Positions 1 to 9,150 of a stretch of 64,000 nt of DNA are shown here, piece after piece. Location of the stretch: assembly GCF_001707825.1 (NCBI RefSeq), contig NZ_LYBM01000003.1, positions 1-64,000 on the forward strand, given 5' to 3'. The notes below the pieces were generated by a model. The model was not told the origin of the DNA and did no database searches. It saw nothing but the letters and a program-made list of their open reading frames with translations. This stretch comes from Veronia pacifica (GTDB taxonomy: Bacteria; Pseudomonadota; Gammaproteobacteria; Enterobacterales; Vibrionaceae). Position 1 is the first letter of the stretch, and every line of letters begins with the position of its first letter. A program made the translations under genes and the position numbers.

Positions 1-100
1 GAAAAAGGCACCTAGGGTGTCTTTTTTGTTATTGCCATTAACGCCACAGTCACGCAAAATACCGCCTCATTTTTACTGTCCCAATAAGCTGTCACCTATC

Positions 101-292
101 ATGAACCGAAAAAAGAAAGTTATTCAGACTCTGAAGAAAAAAGCTAAAAAGCAAAACGCCAAGCTGCACAAAAGCAACAAACCCAAGTATATCTCGAAAG
201 CAGACCGCGAAAAATTGGCGCTTGAAGAAACACAACAGAATAACGTTACGTCCGAAGATGCGGGGAATCATGCCCACCCTGACAGTGAGTGA
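101..292 (+). CDS. DUF2986 family small basic protein
   Basis: A 63-residue protein, very Lys-rich at the N-terminus (MNRKKKVIQTLKKKAKK) with a polar, acidic C-terminal tail. The N-terminal block, including the run KLHKSNKPKYISKADR, is what I recognise as DUF2986, a family of unknown function common in Vibrio and relatives. The reading frame is open upstream to base 17, but the family starts at MNRKK, so I place the start at 101. No signal peptide or membrane segment is visible. The charge suggests nucleic acid or ribosome contact, which is inference only. It stands alone in front of the peptidase gene, 303 bases away. Confidence 0.8.
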   Translation: MNRKKKVIQTLKKKAKKQNAKLHKSNKPKYISKADREKLALEETQQNNVTSEDAGNHAHPDSE

Positions 293-595
293 GCTATTTA
301 GCATCGCATTACTGCATTCATGTCGCCATCAGAAATACAGTGGCGACATAGCCACCAGATAAGATAGTCTTAATTTCTGTTCACTCGCAAAAGTGCTTTC
401 ATTCCTCTCAAAACCACTCTCCCGATTTCTTTTCTCATTAGTCTGCCTTCATAATCAATCTATTACACTATTCCATCTCGATGGATGTACCCATTGTTAC
501 TGAAGGCAGGTTCTCTGTCATTCAGACCAACATCTCATGATGTATAACTCACTGTTTTTAAAAGAGGCCTACATCATGATCACAAGGAGTCATTA
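293..595. other. Intergenic region with 10-bp inverted repeat before pepF
   Basis: This gap holds no gene that I can support. Its distinct element is a perfect 10-base inverted repeat, TCATGATGTA at 535-544 and TACATCATGA at 570-579, separated by 25 bases. The right arm ends just ahead of the pepF ribosome binding site (AAGGAG near 583-588). It could be an operator or a 5' UTR hairpin that affects access to the ribosome site. Confidence 0.4.
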
Positions 596-2395
596 ATGAC
601 AGCACCAAGTTGGGATCTCTCTTTTGCGTATAGCAGCCTATCCGGCGACGACTACCAGGCTGATATTGAGCAGGCAAAATCACTCATACACGCTATTTCT
701 GAAATCCACCCATCGTCTGTTACTGAATGTCAGCGAGTATTGGCGCTCGGTGAGCAAGCCGACTCGCTCGTTTGGAGCCTTTCAACCTATGCCAATTGCC
801 TCGCATCTGTCGATGCAACCAACCAAGACGCGACACTTGTTATCAGTAAACTCAGTGCGCTCGGGGCGGAGCTGAATCAAGCCATGGAGCCAGCCAAAAA
901 CCTACTGGTAGTTTGCGATGACGCATTTTTTGAGGCTGTGCTCGATGGTAATGACGAGAAGGGGGCCCGAAGTCGATTCCGTTTTCCCCTGTCACAAAAG
1001 AGAAAACTGAAAGATACCCTTCTCTCCGTCGAGGAGGAGCAATTACTGTCTGCAATGAATGTTAATGGCACTGCTGCATGGGGACGCCTTTACGACAATT
1101 TGACTGGCACCATGACAACCACCCTCAAGTTTGACGATGGCAGCGAAGAAACGTTGGGGCTCTCACAGGCTGCAAGTATCCTGTACGGACCCGACCGCAA
1201 ACGTCGTGAGCCCGCGTGGAATGCTATTGCTGACGCAATGAAAACCAATCAGACCTCCTTTGCAGCTATTTTAAATGCCCTCTCTGGCAGCCGCTTAACG
1301 GAATATCAAAAGCGTAGTAAAAAGACTCAGGTTCATTTCCTTGACCCAGCCTTACATGACGGCCGTATTGTCCGCGAAACGCTGGATGCCTTGATGTCGG
1401 TGGCAAAAGAACAGCGTCATGTCGGACAAGAGGCAGGATTGGCGATGGCAAAACTGTTAGGCACCGACACGCTAAAGCCGTGGGATGAACTCGCTTCTAT
1501 GCCCTCTCTGTCTGACTCGCAGGGTGAGACCTACAGCTTTGACCAAGGTATTGCCATCATCCGAAAAGCGTTCGCAGACGTTGACCCGGAAATGGCAGAA
1601 TTCGTTGACATGATGGTTGAGAACAACCTGATCGACGCAGCCCCTCAGCCGAATAAACAACCTGGCGCTTACTGTACTGAATTTTTCAAAACACGTACCC
1701 CAATGGTCTTTATGACCTGGGGTGAAAGTATGTCAGACGTGGTCACCCTCGCCCATGAACTGGGCCATGCCTATCACAGTTGGGTGCTGCGTGACCTGTC
1801 AATCGACGAAAGTAATTACCCGATGACACTGGCTGAGACCGCCTCTATTTTCGCTGAAAATATAGTTCGCGATGCGCTTTTCAAAGAGGCTAAACAAGAC
1901 AGTGACAAATTGGCAATGCTGTGGGAGGAAGCGCAATCTGCACTGGCACTGATGATCAATATCCCTGTTCGTTTTGAGTTTGAAAAAGCGTTTTATGAGC
2001 AGCGGAAAGATGGTGAATTGAGTGCCGATAAGTTGTCGGCGCTGATGTCAGAGAAATGGTCTGAATGGTACGGCGATACCATGAAAGAAACTAATGAGAT
2101 GTTCTGGGCCAGCAAACTTCACTTCAGTATTGCCGATCTCAGCTTCTACAACTACCCATATCTGTTTGGCTATCTGTTCAGCAAAGGTGTTTACGCACAA
2201 CGCAGTGTAAAAGGTGATTCCTTCTATGCCGATTATAAAGCCCTATTGCGTGATACAGGCTCCATGACAGCAGAGGAAGTGGTTGAAAAACACTTGGGTG
2301 TGGACATCCGAAAACCTGACTTCTGGTCACAGAGTGTGGACCAAGTTGCTGAGCAAGTTAAACTATTTAATGAACTGATTGAAGCGATAAAATAG
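596..2395 (+). CDS. pepF: M3 family oligoendopeptidase (PepF type)
   Basis: A 599-residue cytoplasmic zinc metallopeptidase of the M3 (thimet/oligoendopeptidase F) family, expected to cleave short peptides. The zinc motif HELGH is at residues 387-391, followed by AYHSW, with the downstream Glu ligand region in the block MTLAETASIFAENI. The length matches PepF-type enzymes of about 600 residues. There is no signal peptide. The start ATG has a good ribosome binding site (AAGGAG) directly upstream. It is monocistronic, closed by a strong hairpin terminator at 2406-2436. Confidence 0.9.
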   Translation: MTAPSWDLSFAYSSLSGDDYQADIEQAKSLIHAISEIHPSSVTECQRVLALGEQADSLVWSLSTYANCLASVDATNQDATLVISKLSALGAELNQAMEPAKNLLVVCDDAFFEAVLDGNDEKGARSRFRFPLSQKRKLKDTLLSVEEEQLLSAMNVNGTAAWGRLYDNLTGTMTTTLKFDDGSEETLGLSQAASILYGPDRKRREPAWNAIADAMKTNQTSFAAILNALSGSRLTEYQKRSKKTQVHFLDPALHDGRIVRETLDALMSVAKEQRHVGQEAGLAMAKLLGTDTLKPWDELASMPSLSDSQGETYSFDQGIAIIRKAFADVDPEMAEFVDMMVENNLIDAAPQPNKQPGAYCTEFFKTRTPMVFMTWGESMSDVVTLAHELGHAYHSWVLRDLSIDESNYPMTLAETASIFAENIVRDALFKEAKQDSDKLAMLWEEAQSALALMINIPVRFEFEKAFYEQRKDGELSADKLSALMSEKWSEWYGDTMKETNEMFWASKLHFSIADLSFYNYPYLFGYLFSKGVYAQRSVKGDSFYADYKALLRDTGSMTAEEVVEKHLGVDIRKPDFWSQSVDQVAEQVKLFNELIEAIK

Positions 2396-2405
2396 TTAGT
2401 CCTAT

Positions 2406-2436
2406 AAAAAAGCAGGTCATATGGCCTGCTTTTTTT
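2406..2436 (+). terminator. Rho-independent terminator after pepF
   Basis: An A-run, then stem AGCAGG paired with CCTGCT around an inner CAT/ATG, followed by seven or more T. It lies 11 bases after the pepF stop codon. Confidence 0.85.
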
Positions 2437-2571
2437 GTGTTATCGCCCTCTTTCGTGACGTTGTCACCACACCAAAGCGTTTAAGTGGGTTGCTCACAAA
2501 GATAGTCATTAACGTCTATCTCATTTATCCCTGCTCATCACATCATTGCGTCGTATAAAACATACCTGATT

Positions 2572-2588
2572 GCTACACATTATGTAGC
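2572..2588. promoter_or_regulatory. Palindromic operator candidate of the HxlR regulator
   Basis: Perfect inverted repeat GCTACA-CATTA-TGTAGC lying 36 bases before the chosen HxlR start codon. Dimeric winged-helix regulators of this family often bind such a palindrome next to their own promoter, so autoregulation is the natural reading. That is inference from position and symmetry. Confidence 0.45.
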
Positions 2589-2623
2589 ATGCTAATGTGA
2601 TTAAAATTGAACAGGAGTATGTT

Positions 2624-2968
2624 GTGTCAGTTCCCTACCCTCACAGACCCGTTAGGGGGTCAACCTCCGGAAAACCCATTATGGCTCTGCTGGACATGTT
2701 GGGCAGGACATGGGCTCTCGGAATTATTTGGCAACTGAGCCAAGGCAGAGCGACATTCCGTGAATTACAACAACGCTGTGAACAAATATCGCCTACTCTG
2801 CTCAATAACCGCCTCAAGGAACTCAAAGCACTGGCATTGGTCGAAACCAGTCAGGAAGGTTACCAGCTCACCCCGTTGGGCCGCGAATTGTGTGACTTTA
2901 TTAAGCCATTAGGCGGTTGGTCCCATCGGTGGGCCGAAGCAATTCATATCGATGATAACAACAAATAA
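2624..2968 (+). CDS. HxlR family transcriptional regulator
   Basis: A winged helix-turn-helix protein of about 114 residues. The block LLDMLGRTWALGIIWQL, then FRELQQRC, ISPTLLNNRLKELKALALV and the wing ending in YQLTPLGREL are the HxlR/MarR-like signature; this family binds DNA as a dimer and often senses redox or electrophile stress. The frame is open from GTG 2597, but GTG 2624 has a well placed AGGAG at 2613-2617, so I choose 2624. Only three bases separate it from nudC, so the two are probably co-transcribed. A palindrome at 2572-2588 may be its operator. Confidence 0.85.
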   Translation: MSVPYPHRPVRGSTSGKPIMALLDMLGRTWALGIIWQLSQGRATFRELQQRCEQISPTLLNNRLKELKALALVETSQEGYQLTPLGRELCDFIKPLGGWSHRWAEAIHIDDNNK

Positions 2969-2971
2969 GTA

Positions 2972-3910
2972 GTGAAAGACATGGTGCAGACTTACGCTGG
3001 AATGCCTCTGGATCGCCAGTCCAGAGAAAGAAAAAAATCACAATGGCTTGAAGAAAAATTTAACGATAGCCGCACATTGTTTATCCCTGTCAAAGAAGGC
3101 AAGGTACTCTCTCGAAATAGTGCTGCTGAAGATGCTACATATTTTGTGAATAAGCAGCTAGTTAACGATCTCACGATTGAACAGACTGTGTTTCTGGGTG
3201 AAAGTGAAAACCAAGCCTATTTTGCCATCGACTGCTGGGAACTTTCGCCGTCTCAGGAAGAGACAGTGTCAGCGTTGGGAGAATGGCATGAAGTCAGGCA
3301 AGCCAGACATAACAAGGATAGCGACACACTTGCCATCTTAGCTTACGCAAAGGCCTTGTGTTACTGGCATCAGGAGAACGGATACTGCGGTCGATGCGGA
3401 CATCCGTCCCAGTCAGCAGAGGGTGGTCACACGAGGCGATGTACGAATTCAGCTTGTAATAAACCCACCTTTCCGCGCACCGATCCTGCAGTTATTATGC
3501 TAGTGGAAAAGCGCTTCGACGATGGCATTGTACGTTGCCTGCTGGGAAGACAGGCCAAGTGGCCGACTGGCCGCTACTCTACACTTGCAGGCTTTGTCGA
3601 CCCGGGCGAAACCCTTGAGGAAGCAGTGATTCGTGAGGTGTATGAGGAATCGTCGATACACTGTGTAAATCCAACATATGTTGCTTCACAACCTTGGCCG
3701 TTTCCATCATCACTGATGCTTGGCTTTATTGCGACGGCAACCTCAATTGAAATTGATACTGAAAATGACGAGCTTGAAAAGGCGAAATGGTGTTCAAGAG
3801 AGGAACTAGATTTGTTAGAAGCTACTGGCACGGTGATCATGCCGCCGAGCGATTCTATTTCGAGTTTCTTGATAAACAGTTGGCGACAGGGTGATATTGG
3901 TACTCAGTAG
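2972..3910 (+). CDS. nudC: NAD(+) diphosphatase / RNA decapping hydrolase NudC
   Basis: A 312-residue Nudix enzyme that splits NAD(H) to NMN(H) and AMP and removes NAD caps from RNA. It shows the NudC layout: N-terminal domain, zinc ribbon with two Cys pairs (CGRCG and CTNSAC), the Nudix box GFVDPGETLEEAV followed by REVYEESSI, and the NudC-specific SQPWPFPSSLM array. The box ends EESSI where EExG is usual, so the last Gly is Ser. The ORF starts at GTG 2972; ATG 2981 is an alternative, and neither has a strong ribosome site. It follows an HxlR gene by three bases, so it may be under that regulator. Confidence 0.9.
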   Translation: MKDMVQTYAGMPLDRQSRERKKSQWLEEKFNDSRTLFIPVKEGKVLSRNSAAEDATYFVNKQLVNDLTIEQTVFLGESENQAYFAIDCWELSPSQEETVSALGEWHEVRQARHNKDSDTLAILAYAKALCYWHQENGYCGRCGHPSQSAEGGHTRRCTNSACNKPTFPRTDPAVIMLVEKRFDDGIVRCLLGRQAKWPTGRYSTLAGFVDPGETLEEAVIREVYEESSIHCVNPTYVASQPWPFPSSLMLGFIATATSIEIDTENDELEKAKWCSREELDLLEATGTVIMPPSDSISSFLINSWRQGDIGTQ

Positions 3911-3961
3911 ATCAAGAGCACTTTTCCAACGCTTGTTGTTTCAAAGTATCTTGAGCAAATA

Positions 3962-3986
3962 AAAAAGTCGCCATCGGCGACTTTTT
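3962..3986. terminator. Bidirectional terminator between nudC and fahA
   Basis: Stem AAAAAGTCGCC with GGCGACTTTTT around a three-base loop, with an A-run on the left and a T-run on the right. It can end transcripts from nudC (plus) and fahA (minus). Confidence 0.85.
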
Positions 3987-4036
3987 CAATTAAACCCGTC
4001 TTACTCGTTACTCTGAGTATGTGATTTCGGTGTCGT

Positions 4037-5350
4037 TTACTTTGCGGGAAGCACGGTGCCTTCAACAGAACCAAAACCGATACGAGCAAAGCCATCGGCT
4101 TCACACCAACCATTCATAATGACCTTGTCACCATCTTCGAGGAACTTGCGCTCCTCACCATTGACCAGAGTGATGGATTCTTTACCACCGCGAGACAATT
4201 CAAGCAGCGAACCCGCCTCTTCATGTTCAGGCCCAGACTGAGTGCCAGAACCGAGCATGTCCCCAGGCTGGAAGTTACAACCGTTGACAGTATGGTGAGT
4301 AACCATTTGAGCCACTGTCCAGTAGCTGTGCTTAAAGCTGGATTCAGAGAGCTTGGCCGCAGTTTGGTTATCAGCACGCATCTTTTCGGTTTCCAGTAGA
4401 ACCGACATCTGAATGTCAAAAGCGCCTGATTCGCGGTTATGCGCAGACTCAAGGTATTCAAGCGGCTGTGGCTCTTCAGCGTCACGATGCCATTGAGAAC
4501 GATAAGGTGCCAGCGCCTCAGTGGTTACGATCCATGGTGATACGGTAGACGCGAAGTTTTTCGCCAAAAATGGCCCGAGTGGTTGATATTCCCATGCCTG
4601 CAGATCGCGGGCTGACCAGTCATTAAAGAGACTGAAGCCAAACACGTGATCTTCTGCGTCTTCAATAGCAATGGTATCGCCTAGTTCATTTCCTTTACCC
4701 AGATAAATACCCAGTTCCAGTTCATAATCCAAACGTTTACACGGGCCGAACGAAGGAGCTTCGGCATCAGGCGCTTTTGTCTGACCTTTAGGCCTTGGGA
4801 ATGCCTGCCCAGAAACACCTATTGACGATGAACGACCGTGATAACCGATTGGTACCCACTTATAGTTTGGTAATAACGGGTTATCTGGACGGAACAGACG
4901 ACCTACAGCAGTTGCATGATAGATAGAGGTATAAAAATCAGTGTAATCACCAATGTGACATGGAACCGAATACTCAACATCAGCTTGAGCAACCAGTGCC
5001 TTCTCGAGTACTGATTGTTGTTCTGAGCCCTCACGTAATGCTTTTGATAGAGCAAGTCGTAGCGCAGACCAATATGTCTGACCCAATCCCATTAGAGTAT
5101 TAAGTTGCTGGTCTGCTCCAGCTTTAGCCGCAGTCTGTGCATCGGCAGTAAAAAGCTCGGTATCAGCAAGGATTTTTAAATCAACAATCTGATCACCGAT
5201 GGCCACTCCGCCACGGAACGTTTCATCGCTATCTTTACGACGGAAAGCAGCAAACGGTAAATTTTGAATAGGAAAGTCTGTGCCTGCAACATTGGCACTT
5301 TCTACCCAACTTTTCAGTGCTACGTCATGAGTTTCATTGATTAGTGACAT
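4037..5350 (-). CDS. fahA: Fumarylacetoacetase
   Basis: A 437-residue enzyme of the last step of tyrosine catabolism: it hydrolyses fumarylacetoacetate to fumarate and acetoacetate. Family blocks seen include DYTDFYTSIYHATAVGRLFR, PIGYHGRSSSIGVSG, ELELGIYLGKGNELG (metal-binding Glu residues) and FGFSLFNDWSARDLQAWEYQ. The length matches bacterial and animal FAH. It lies downstream of hppD on the same strand with 101 bases between, but a symmetric hairpin terminator sits in that gap. The intermediate genes hmgA and maiA are absent here. Confidence 0.93.
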   Translation of the reverse strand: MSLINETHDVALKSWVESANVAGTDFPIQNLPFAAFRRKDSDETFRGGVAIGDQIVDLKILADTELFTADAQTAAKAGADQQLNTLMGLGQTYWSALRLALSKALREGSEQQSVLEKALVAQADVEYSVPCHIGDYTDFYTSIYHATAVGRLFRPDNPLLPNYKWVPIGYHGRSSSIGVSGQAFPRPKGQTKAPDAEAPSFGPCKRLDYELELGIYLGKGNELGDTIAIEDAEDHVFGFSLFNDWSARDLQAWEYQPLGPFLAKNFASTVSPWIVTTEALAPYRSQWHRDAEEPQPLEYLESAHNRESGAFDIQMSVLLETEKMRADNQTAAKLSESSFKHSYWTVAQMVTHHTVNGCNFQPGDMLGSGTQSGPEHEEAGSLLELSRGGKESITLVNGEERKFLEDGDKVIMNGWCEADGFARIGFGSVEGTVLPAK

Positions 5351-5402
5351 GGTCCTTCCTTCTTGACCTGAGTGGAGGCAACAATTTGCTCTCAGAGAGA
5401 GA

Positions 5403-5429
5403 AAAAGCAGCTTATCAAAAGCTGCTTTT
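5403..5429. terminator. Strong symmetric hairpin between hppD and fahA
   Basis: An 11-base perfect stem, AAAAGCAGCTT with AAGCTGCTTTT, around a five-base loop. Read on the minus strand it ends in a T-run just after hppD, so it should stop or attenuate hppD transcripts before fahA. Confidence 0.8.
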
Positions 5430-5451
5430 CATTTAGAAAATAATGTCGGTG

Positions 5452-6504
5452 TTAGATAACACCACGGCGCTCTTGATCACGTTCGATTGATTCGAATAAG
5501 GCTTGGAAGTTACCTTCACCGAAGCCACCATCGTCAACACGTTGAATCATCTCAATAAAGATGGGACCGAACAAATTCTTAGAGAAAATCTGGAGCAGAT
5601 AGCAATTATCAGCCTGGCTATCAACAAGAATTTGGTGCTGACGAATCTTTTCGCGGTCTTCTTTTACCCAAGGTACGCGGTCAAAAATCGTCTCATAGTA
5701 TTCCGGAATGATATCCAGCGTTGCAATCGTTGATTTGTCGAGCTTATCAAGAGAGCTAACCAGATCATCAGTCAGGAATGCGAGATGCTGTACGCCCGGA
5801 CCATTGTATTCGTTCAGATACTCATCAATCTGGTTGTTGTTATTGTCTTTACCTTCATTGATTGGAATCGAGAAGGTACCGCATGGAGATTTAAGGGCAT
5901 ATGAAAGCAGTGCCGTTTTTTGGCCTTTGATGTCGAAATAACGAACTTCAGTAAAGCCGAATACATCTTTATAGAAATTAGCCCATTTCTCCATGGTGCC
6001 TTTGTAAACGTTGTTGGTCAGGTGGTCAATACGAATAAAACCTTTGTCTTCAACAACACTTTGAGATTCTGCAGGTAAATCTTCAAAATCAGAGTTATAG
6101 ATATTATTTTCTTCACCGAAATTCTCGATGAAGTAAATCAGGCTGTCACCGATACCGTAGATAGCTGGGTATGGGAAATCTTTGTTTGCTGAATCAGTCG
6201 CAGGCTTGGCACCACGCTCAACAGCTACATCAAATGCCTTCTGGGCATTCTCAACACGCCAACCCATAGAACAGATTGCAGGTCCATGGCTACGAGCAAA
6301 CTCAGCACCAAACCCTTCGCGCTCATTATTAAGCAGGAAATGAATGTCATTCTGGTTGTAGTAAAGGATGTCTTTACCTTTGAATGTTTTCAGCTTAGAG
6401 AAACCGAAATCAGTAAATACTTTATGCATATAGTCCGTATCTGGAGATGCATACTCAGTAAACTCAATACCAACCAAACCAAGTGGATTTAAAACTTCGC
6501 TCAT
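5452..6504 (-). CDS. hppD: 4-hydroxyphenylpyruvate dioxygenase
   Basis: A 350-residue non-haem iron dioxygenase that turns 4-hydroxyphenylpyruvate into homogentisate. It has two vicinal-oxygen-chelate domains. The iron ligands are visible in the C-terminal domain: His in RIDHLTNNV, His in VQHLAFLTDD and Glu in PIFIEMIQR, and the C-terminal helix GNFQALFESIERDQERRG is intact. The length is normal for bacterial HPPD. TyrR-like boxes lie upstream, at 6618-6635 and 6850-6867. Without an adjacent homogentisate dioxygenase, its product could feed pyomelanin if no hmgA exists elsewhere. Confidence 0.95.
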   Translation of the reverse strand: MSEVLNPLGLVGIEFTEYASPDTDYMHKVFTDFGFSKLKTFKGKDILYYNQNDIHFLLNNEREGFGAEFARSHGPAICSMGWRVENAQKAFDVAVERGAKPATDSANKDFPYPAIYGIGDSLIYFIENFGEENNIYNSDFEDLPAESQSVVEDKGFIRIDHLTNNVYKGTMEKWANFYKDVFGFTEVRYFDIKGQKTALLSYALKSPCGTFSIPINEGKDNNNNQIDEYLNEYNGPGVQHLAFLTDDLVSSLDKLDKSTIATLDIIPEYYETIFDRVPWVKEDREKIRQHQILVDSQADNCYLLQIFSKNLFGPIFIEMIQRVDDGGFGEGNFQALFESIERDQERRGVI

Positions 6505-6617
6505 TGTCTTATTCCTTCAATAACAAATGCGGTTCATTTGTGTGTTTCGTTGAGAAGATAATTAATCAAATTGGCTGCAAGGAAAAGGTAACTGAGGCAT
6601 TTAGCAATGAGCGCGAT

Positions 6618-6635
6618 TGTAAAGGTGATTGGACA
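6618..6635. promoter_or_regulatory. Weak TyrR-like box upstream of hppD
   Basis: TGTAAA-N6-TGGACA matches the TyrR consensus TGTAAA-N6-TTTACA at 10 of 12 positions and keeps the invariant G and C 14 bases apart. It lies about 115 bases before the hppD start. Confidence 0.35.
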
Positions 6636-6849
6636 AAAGTATCGGTGTCATAACCCTAATTTACAATTTGTTAGCATTTGGGACGTTAAAGAATTTTGAT
6701 CATGGTCAAAAGAAGCTGAACTGCTTTTTACACAGGAAAGAAAAGCCAATAAACAATTGTTTTACATATATTTTATCAATGAAAGTGGTTATTTATCGGA
6801 TATAACTGCGAGTTAAAACTGTATATATAATCAGCTACCACCAAATGAA

Positions 6850-6867
6850 TGTAACGATAAGTTTACA
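6850..6867. promoter_or_regulatory. Strong TyrR-like box upstream of hppD
   Basis: TGTAAC-N6-TTTACA matches the TyrR consensus at 11 of 12 positions. It lies about 345 bases before hppD. TyrR, or its Pseudomonas counterpart PhhR, controls aromatic amino acid catabolism, so control of hppD is a reasonable inference. Confidence 0.5.
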
Positions 6868-8265
6868 TTGAATGCATATCAACGAGTTAACTTGACCAAC
6901 CGCACAGTTATGAGCACGTTTAGATGAAATTCACTTAATTAGCCCATTAAAAACTTTAGAGTCACTTCACAGTGAGTTTCACTCATCCAATAGGCCATAA
7001 CCATGTTCTTGGTGTGTGTACAGTCTACATCAGTTGTGATGACGGACGTGGCATACAACAGAAACCTCGTGAAGGATGAGATTCATGACATCATAAAAAG
7101 TCGCCTCTGATTAATGAGAGGTAAAACAGGAAAATGGCTTTTTGAAGACATCCAGAGAGCTTGATTTTGTCTCAACATATAGAGAAAGCTGAATATTCTT
7201 TTATTGAAGAAAGAGATTGAAGAGAGCTTTTGGGTAGAACTCACAAACCTCTAACATTGATACATTAATGAGCAGTTAAAGTATTAAGATTGTTATTAAC
7301 ACTTAAATTACTATTCCGTAAACTTGTTTTTAAAATACTGGAAATAAAAAGAATCTATTTTAATAGGTCATATTTCAAACGACTATCTCATCAATATAAT
7401 CTTTCATAAAAGATTAATAGATTGTTAAATTTATCTCTAGCTCGTTAACATAATGCCGTTTAATTAAACTTCTTGGCATTTTTTGAAAAAATGAATTCAG
7501 ATATTCTTCGCTATAAAAATATTGAGCACACAAATTTCATAATAAAATCTTGTTAATAATACTAAAAAAAGTAAGGATAATTTATCGTGGTTTTTAGTAC
7601 AGAACGGGCTGTTTTTCCCTTCATAAGGATGTACTCAATGGACATAATTGAATGCCTGTTCACTCGCAAGATCGACAGATAAACGAGGTACTTGGTCTAA
7701 CAATGCAACTACAGTGATTTTATTTAAGCGATTGTTTTTATTTGGCTTTATCATGATAAAACTAGGAGAGAATACTTCTTAAAAGACAACATTAGCGAAA
7801 AACAGGGAGTGAAGGCAGAAGAAACTGCTTACTAGATTTCGAACGAAAAAGAAATTTTATTTTTGCGAAAACAAATAGAGATCAACTTTTAACACCTTTA
7901 ACCTTACCAGCAATGCTGATTTAAACTAAATTCCTTTATTGAACGTAAAAATTGATCCAAAATAAAGAAGCGCAGCTATTCTTATGCTAGAAGCTCGCCT
8001 CAATCATGCCATTCGTAACAAAAAGTAAAAGGCGGATTTACACCAAAAAAAATGAATATCAAAATGTGTATGTTTACTGCACGAACCTTGTGAGAAATTA
8101 TTACCCTTACAAATTAAACCTTAAATGTTTAATTTAAGTTAACAGAAATAAATATAGATGAGCAATATTTTTACATTCATTTAACATTTATTTAAACTTT
8201 TACAACATATTTTCTGGTTTTTATTACTTGAGTTATTGAGAGTAGTTCAGGATCAGGGAGGAAAA

Positions 8266-9150
8266 ATGAAAATAAATCCCAGCAAGAAGGTCGCATTTTC
8301 GCTTCTTGCGCTCCTCATAACGGGACTTCTGGTTGCACTGTTCAGCACCAATATGGTGTTGTTCGATTCCAAAGGTCCCATTGGTGAAGCTCAATCTTCA
8401 TTGATAATCACATCAGTGTTGTTAATGGCGATCATCATAGTTCCTGTCTTGTTTATGTCTGTGTACTTCCCCTACAAGTACCGCCACAGCAACAAGGAAG
8501 CTGAGTATCAACCGACATGGGAGCACTCCACTAAAATTGAAGTCGTTGTGTGGGCTGTCCCTTGTCTTATCATCCTGGCTTTGGGTTGGATAACTTATCA
8601 AACATCTTTCTCTCTCGACCCAAGGAAAGAAATTGCATCTGATCAGAAGCCTCTGACTATTCAGGTTGTAGCGATGAACTGGAAATGGTTGTTCATTTAT
8701 CCAGAGCAACAAATCGCGACAGTTAACGAAATTGCATTGCCAGTTAACCGTCCGGTTGAATTCCTTGTGACTTCTGACACCACTATGAACTCTTTCTTCA
8801 TCCCACAGCTAGGCAGCCAGGTCTACGCAATGGCGGGGATGGAAAACAGGCTTTATCTGATGGCTGAAGAACAAGGTGAATTCCGTGGCATTTCTGCCAA
8901 TTACAGCGGATTCGGCTTCACTAACATGAAGTTTAAAGTTCATGCAGTTGATGACGCTGGCTTCAACCAGTGGGTTCAGAAAGTTAAGACATCAGACAAG
9001 GTGTTGAACGACGGCAGTTATGACGTTCTGACGGCGAACGCCAAAGAACAGATCAAAACACCTCACCCTGTGACTTACTTTGCGTCCGTCGATCCACTCC
9101 GATTCAAAGACATTATTGAGAAACACGCGGGAGTCCAAAATGGCTTATAA
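8266..9150 (+). CDS. cyoA: Cytochrome bo3 ubiquinol oxidase subunit II
   Basis: Subunit II of the proton-pumping bo3 quinol oxidase, 294 residues from this start. It has two N-terminal membrane helices and a periplasmic cupredoxin fold. Blocks such as [38 protein letters not shown] and [11 protein letters not shown] closely follow E. coli CyoA. The CuA ligands of cytochrome c oxidases are absent, which identifies a quinol oxidase. The start ATG 8266 follows GGGAGG; the frame is open to TTG 8236. The lipobox Cys of E. coli CyoA is replaced (STN in the SGCN position), so no lipidation is expected. The stop overlaps cyoB by 11 bases. Confidence 0.95.
   Translation: MKINPSKKVAFSLLALLITGLLVALFSTNMVLFDSKGPIGEAQSSLIITSVLLMAIIIVPVLFMSVYFPYKYRHSNKEAEYQPTWEHSTKIEVVVWAVPCLIILALGWITYQTSFSLDPRKEIASDQKPLTIQVVAMNWKWLFIYPEQQIATVNEIALPVNRPVEFLVTSDTTMNSFFIPQLGSQVYAMAGMENRLYLMAEEQGEFRGISANYSGFGFTNMKFKVHAVDDAGFNQWVQKVKTSDKVLNDGSYDVLTANAKEQIKTPHPVTYFASVDPLRFKDIIEKHAGVQNGL

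Larger units (their letters stand above)
6505..8265. other. 1.7 kb gene-free AT-rich region between hppD and cyoA
   Basis: No ORF with convincing codon use, no tRNA-like fold and no recognised small RNA. It must carry the divergent promoters for hppD and the cyo operon. Visible elements are two TyrR-like boxes in the hppD-proximal part and, in the last 200 bases before cyoA, several TTAA/GTTAA-rich runs (for example GTTAAC near 8138) that resemble ArcA targets only loosely. At almost 1.8 kb it is the longest non-coding stretch of the window. Confidence 0.6.

Noticed and set aside
6749-6766. Third TyrR-like site (ATAAAC-N6-TTTACA) before hppD
   Set aside because: The left half misses the invariant G and matches only two of six positions.
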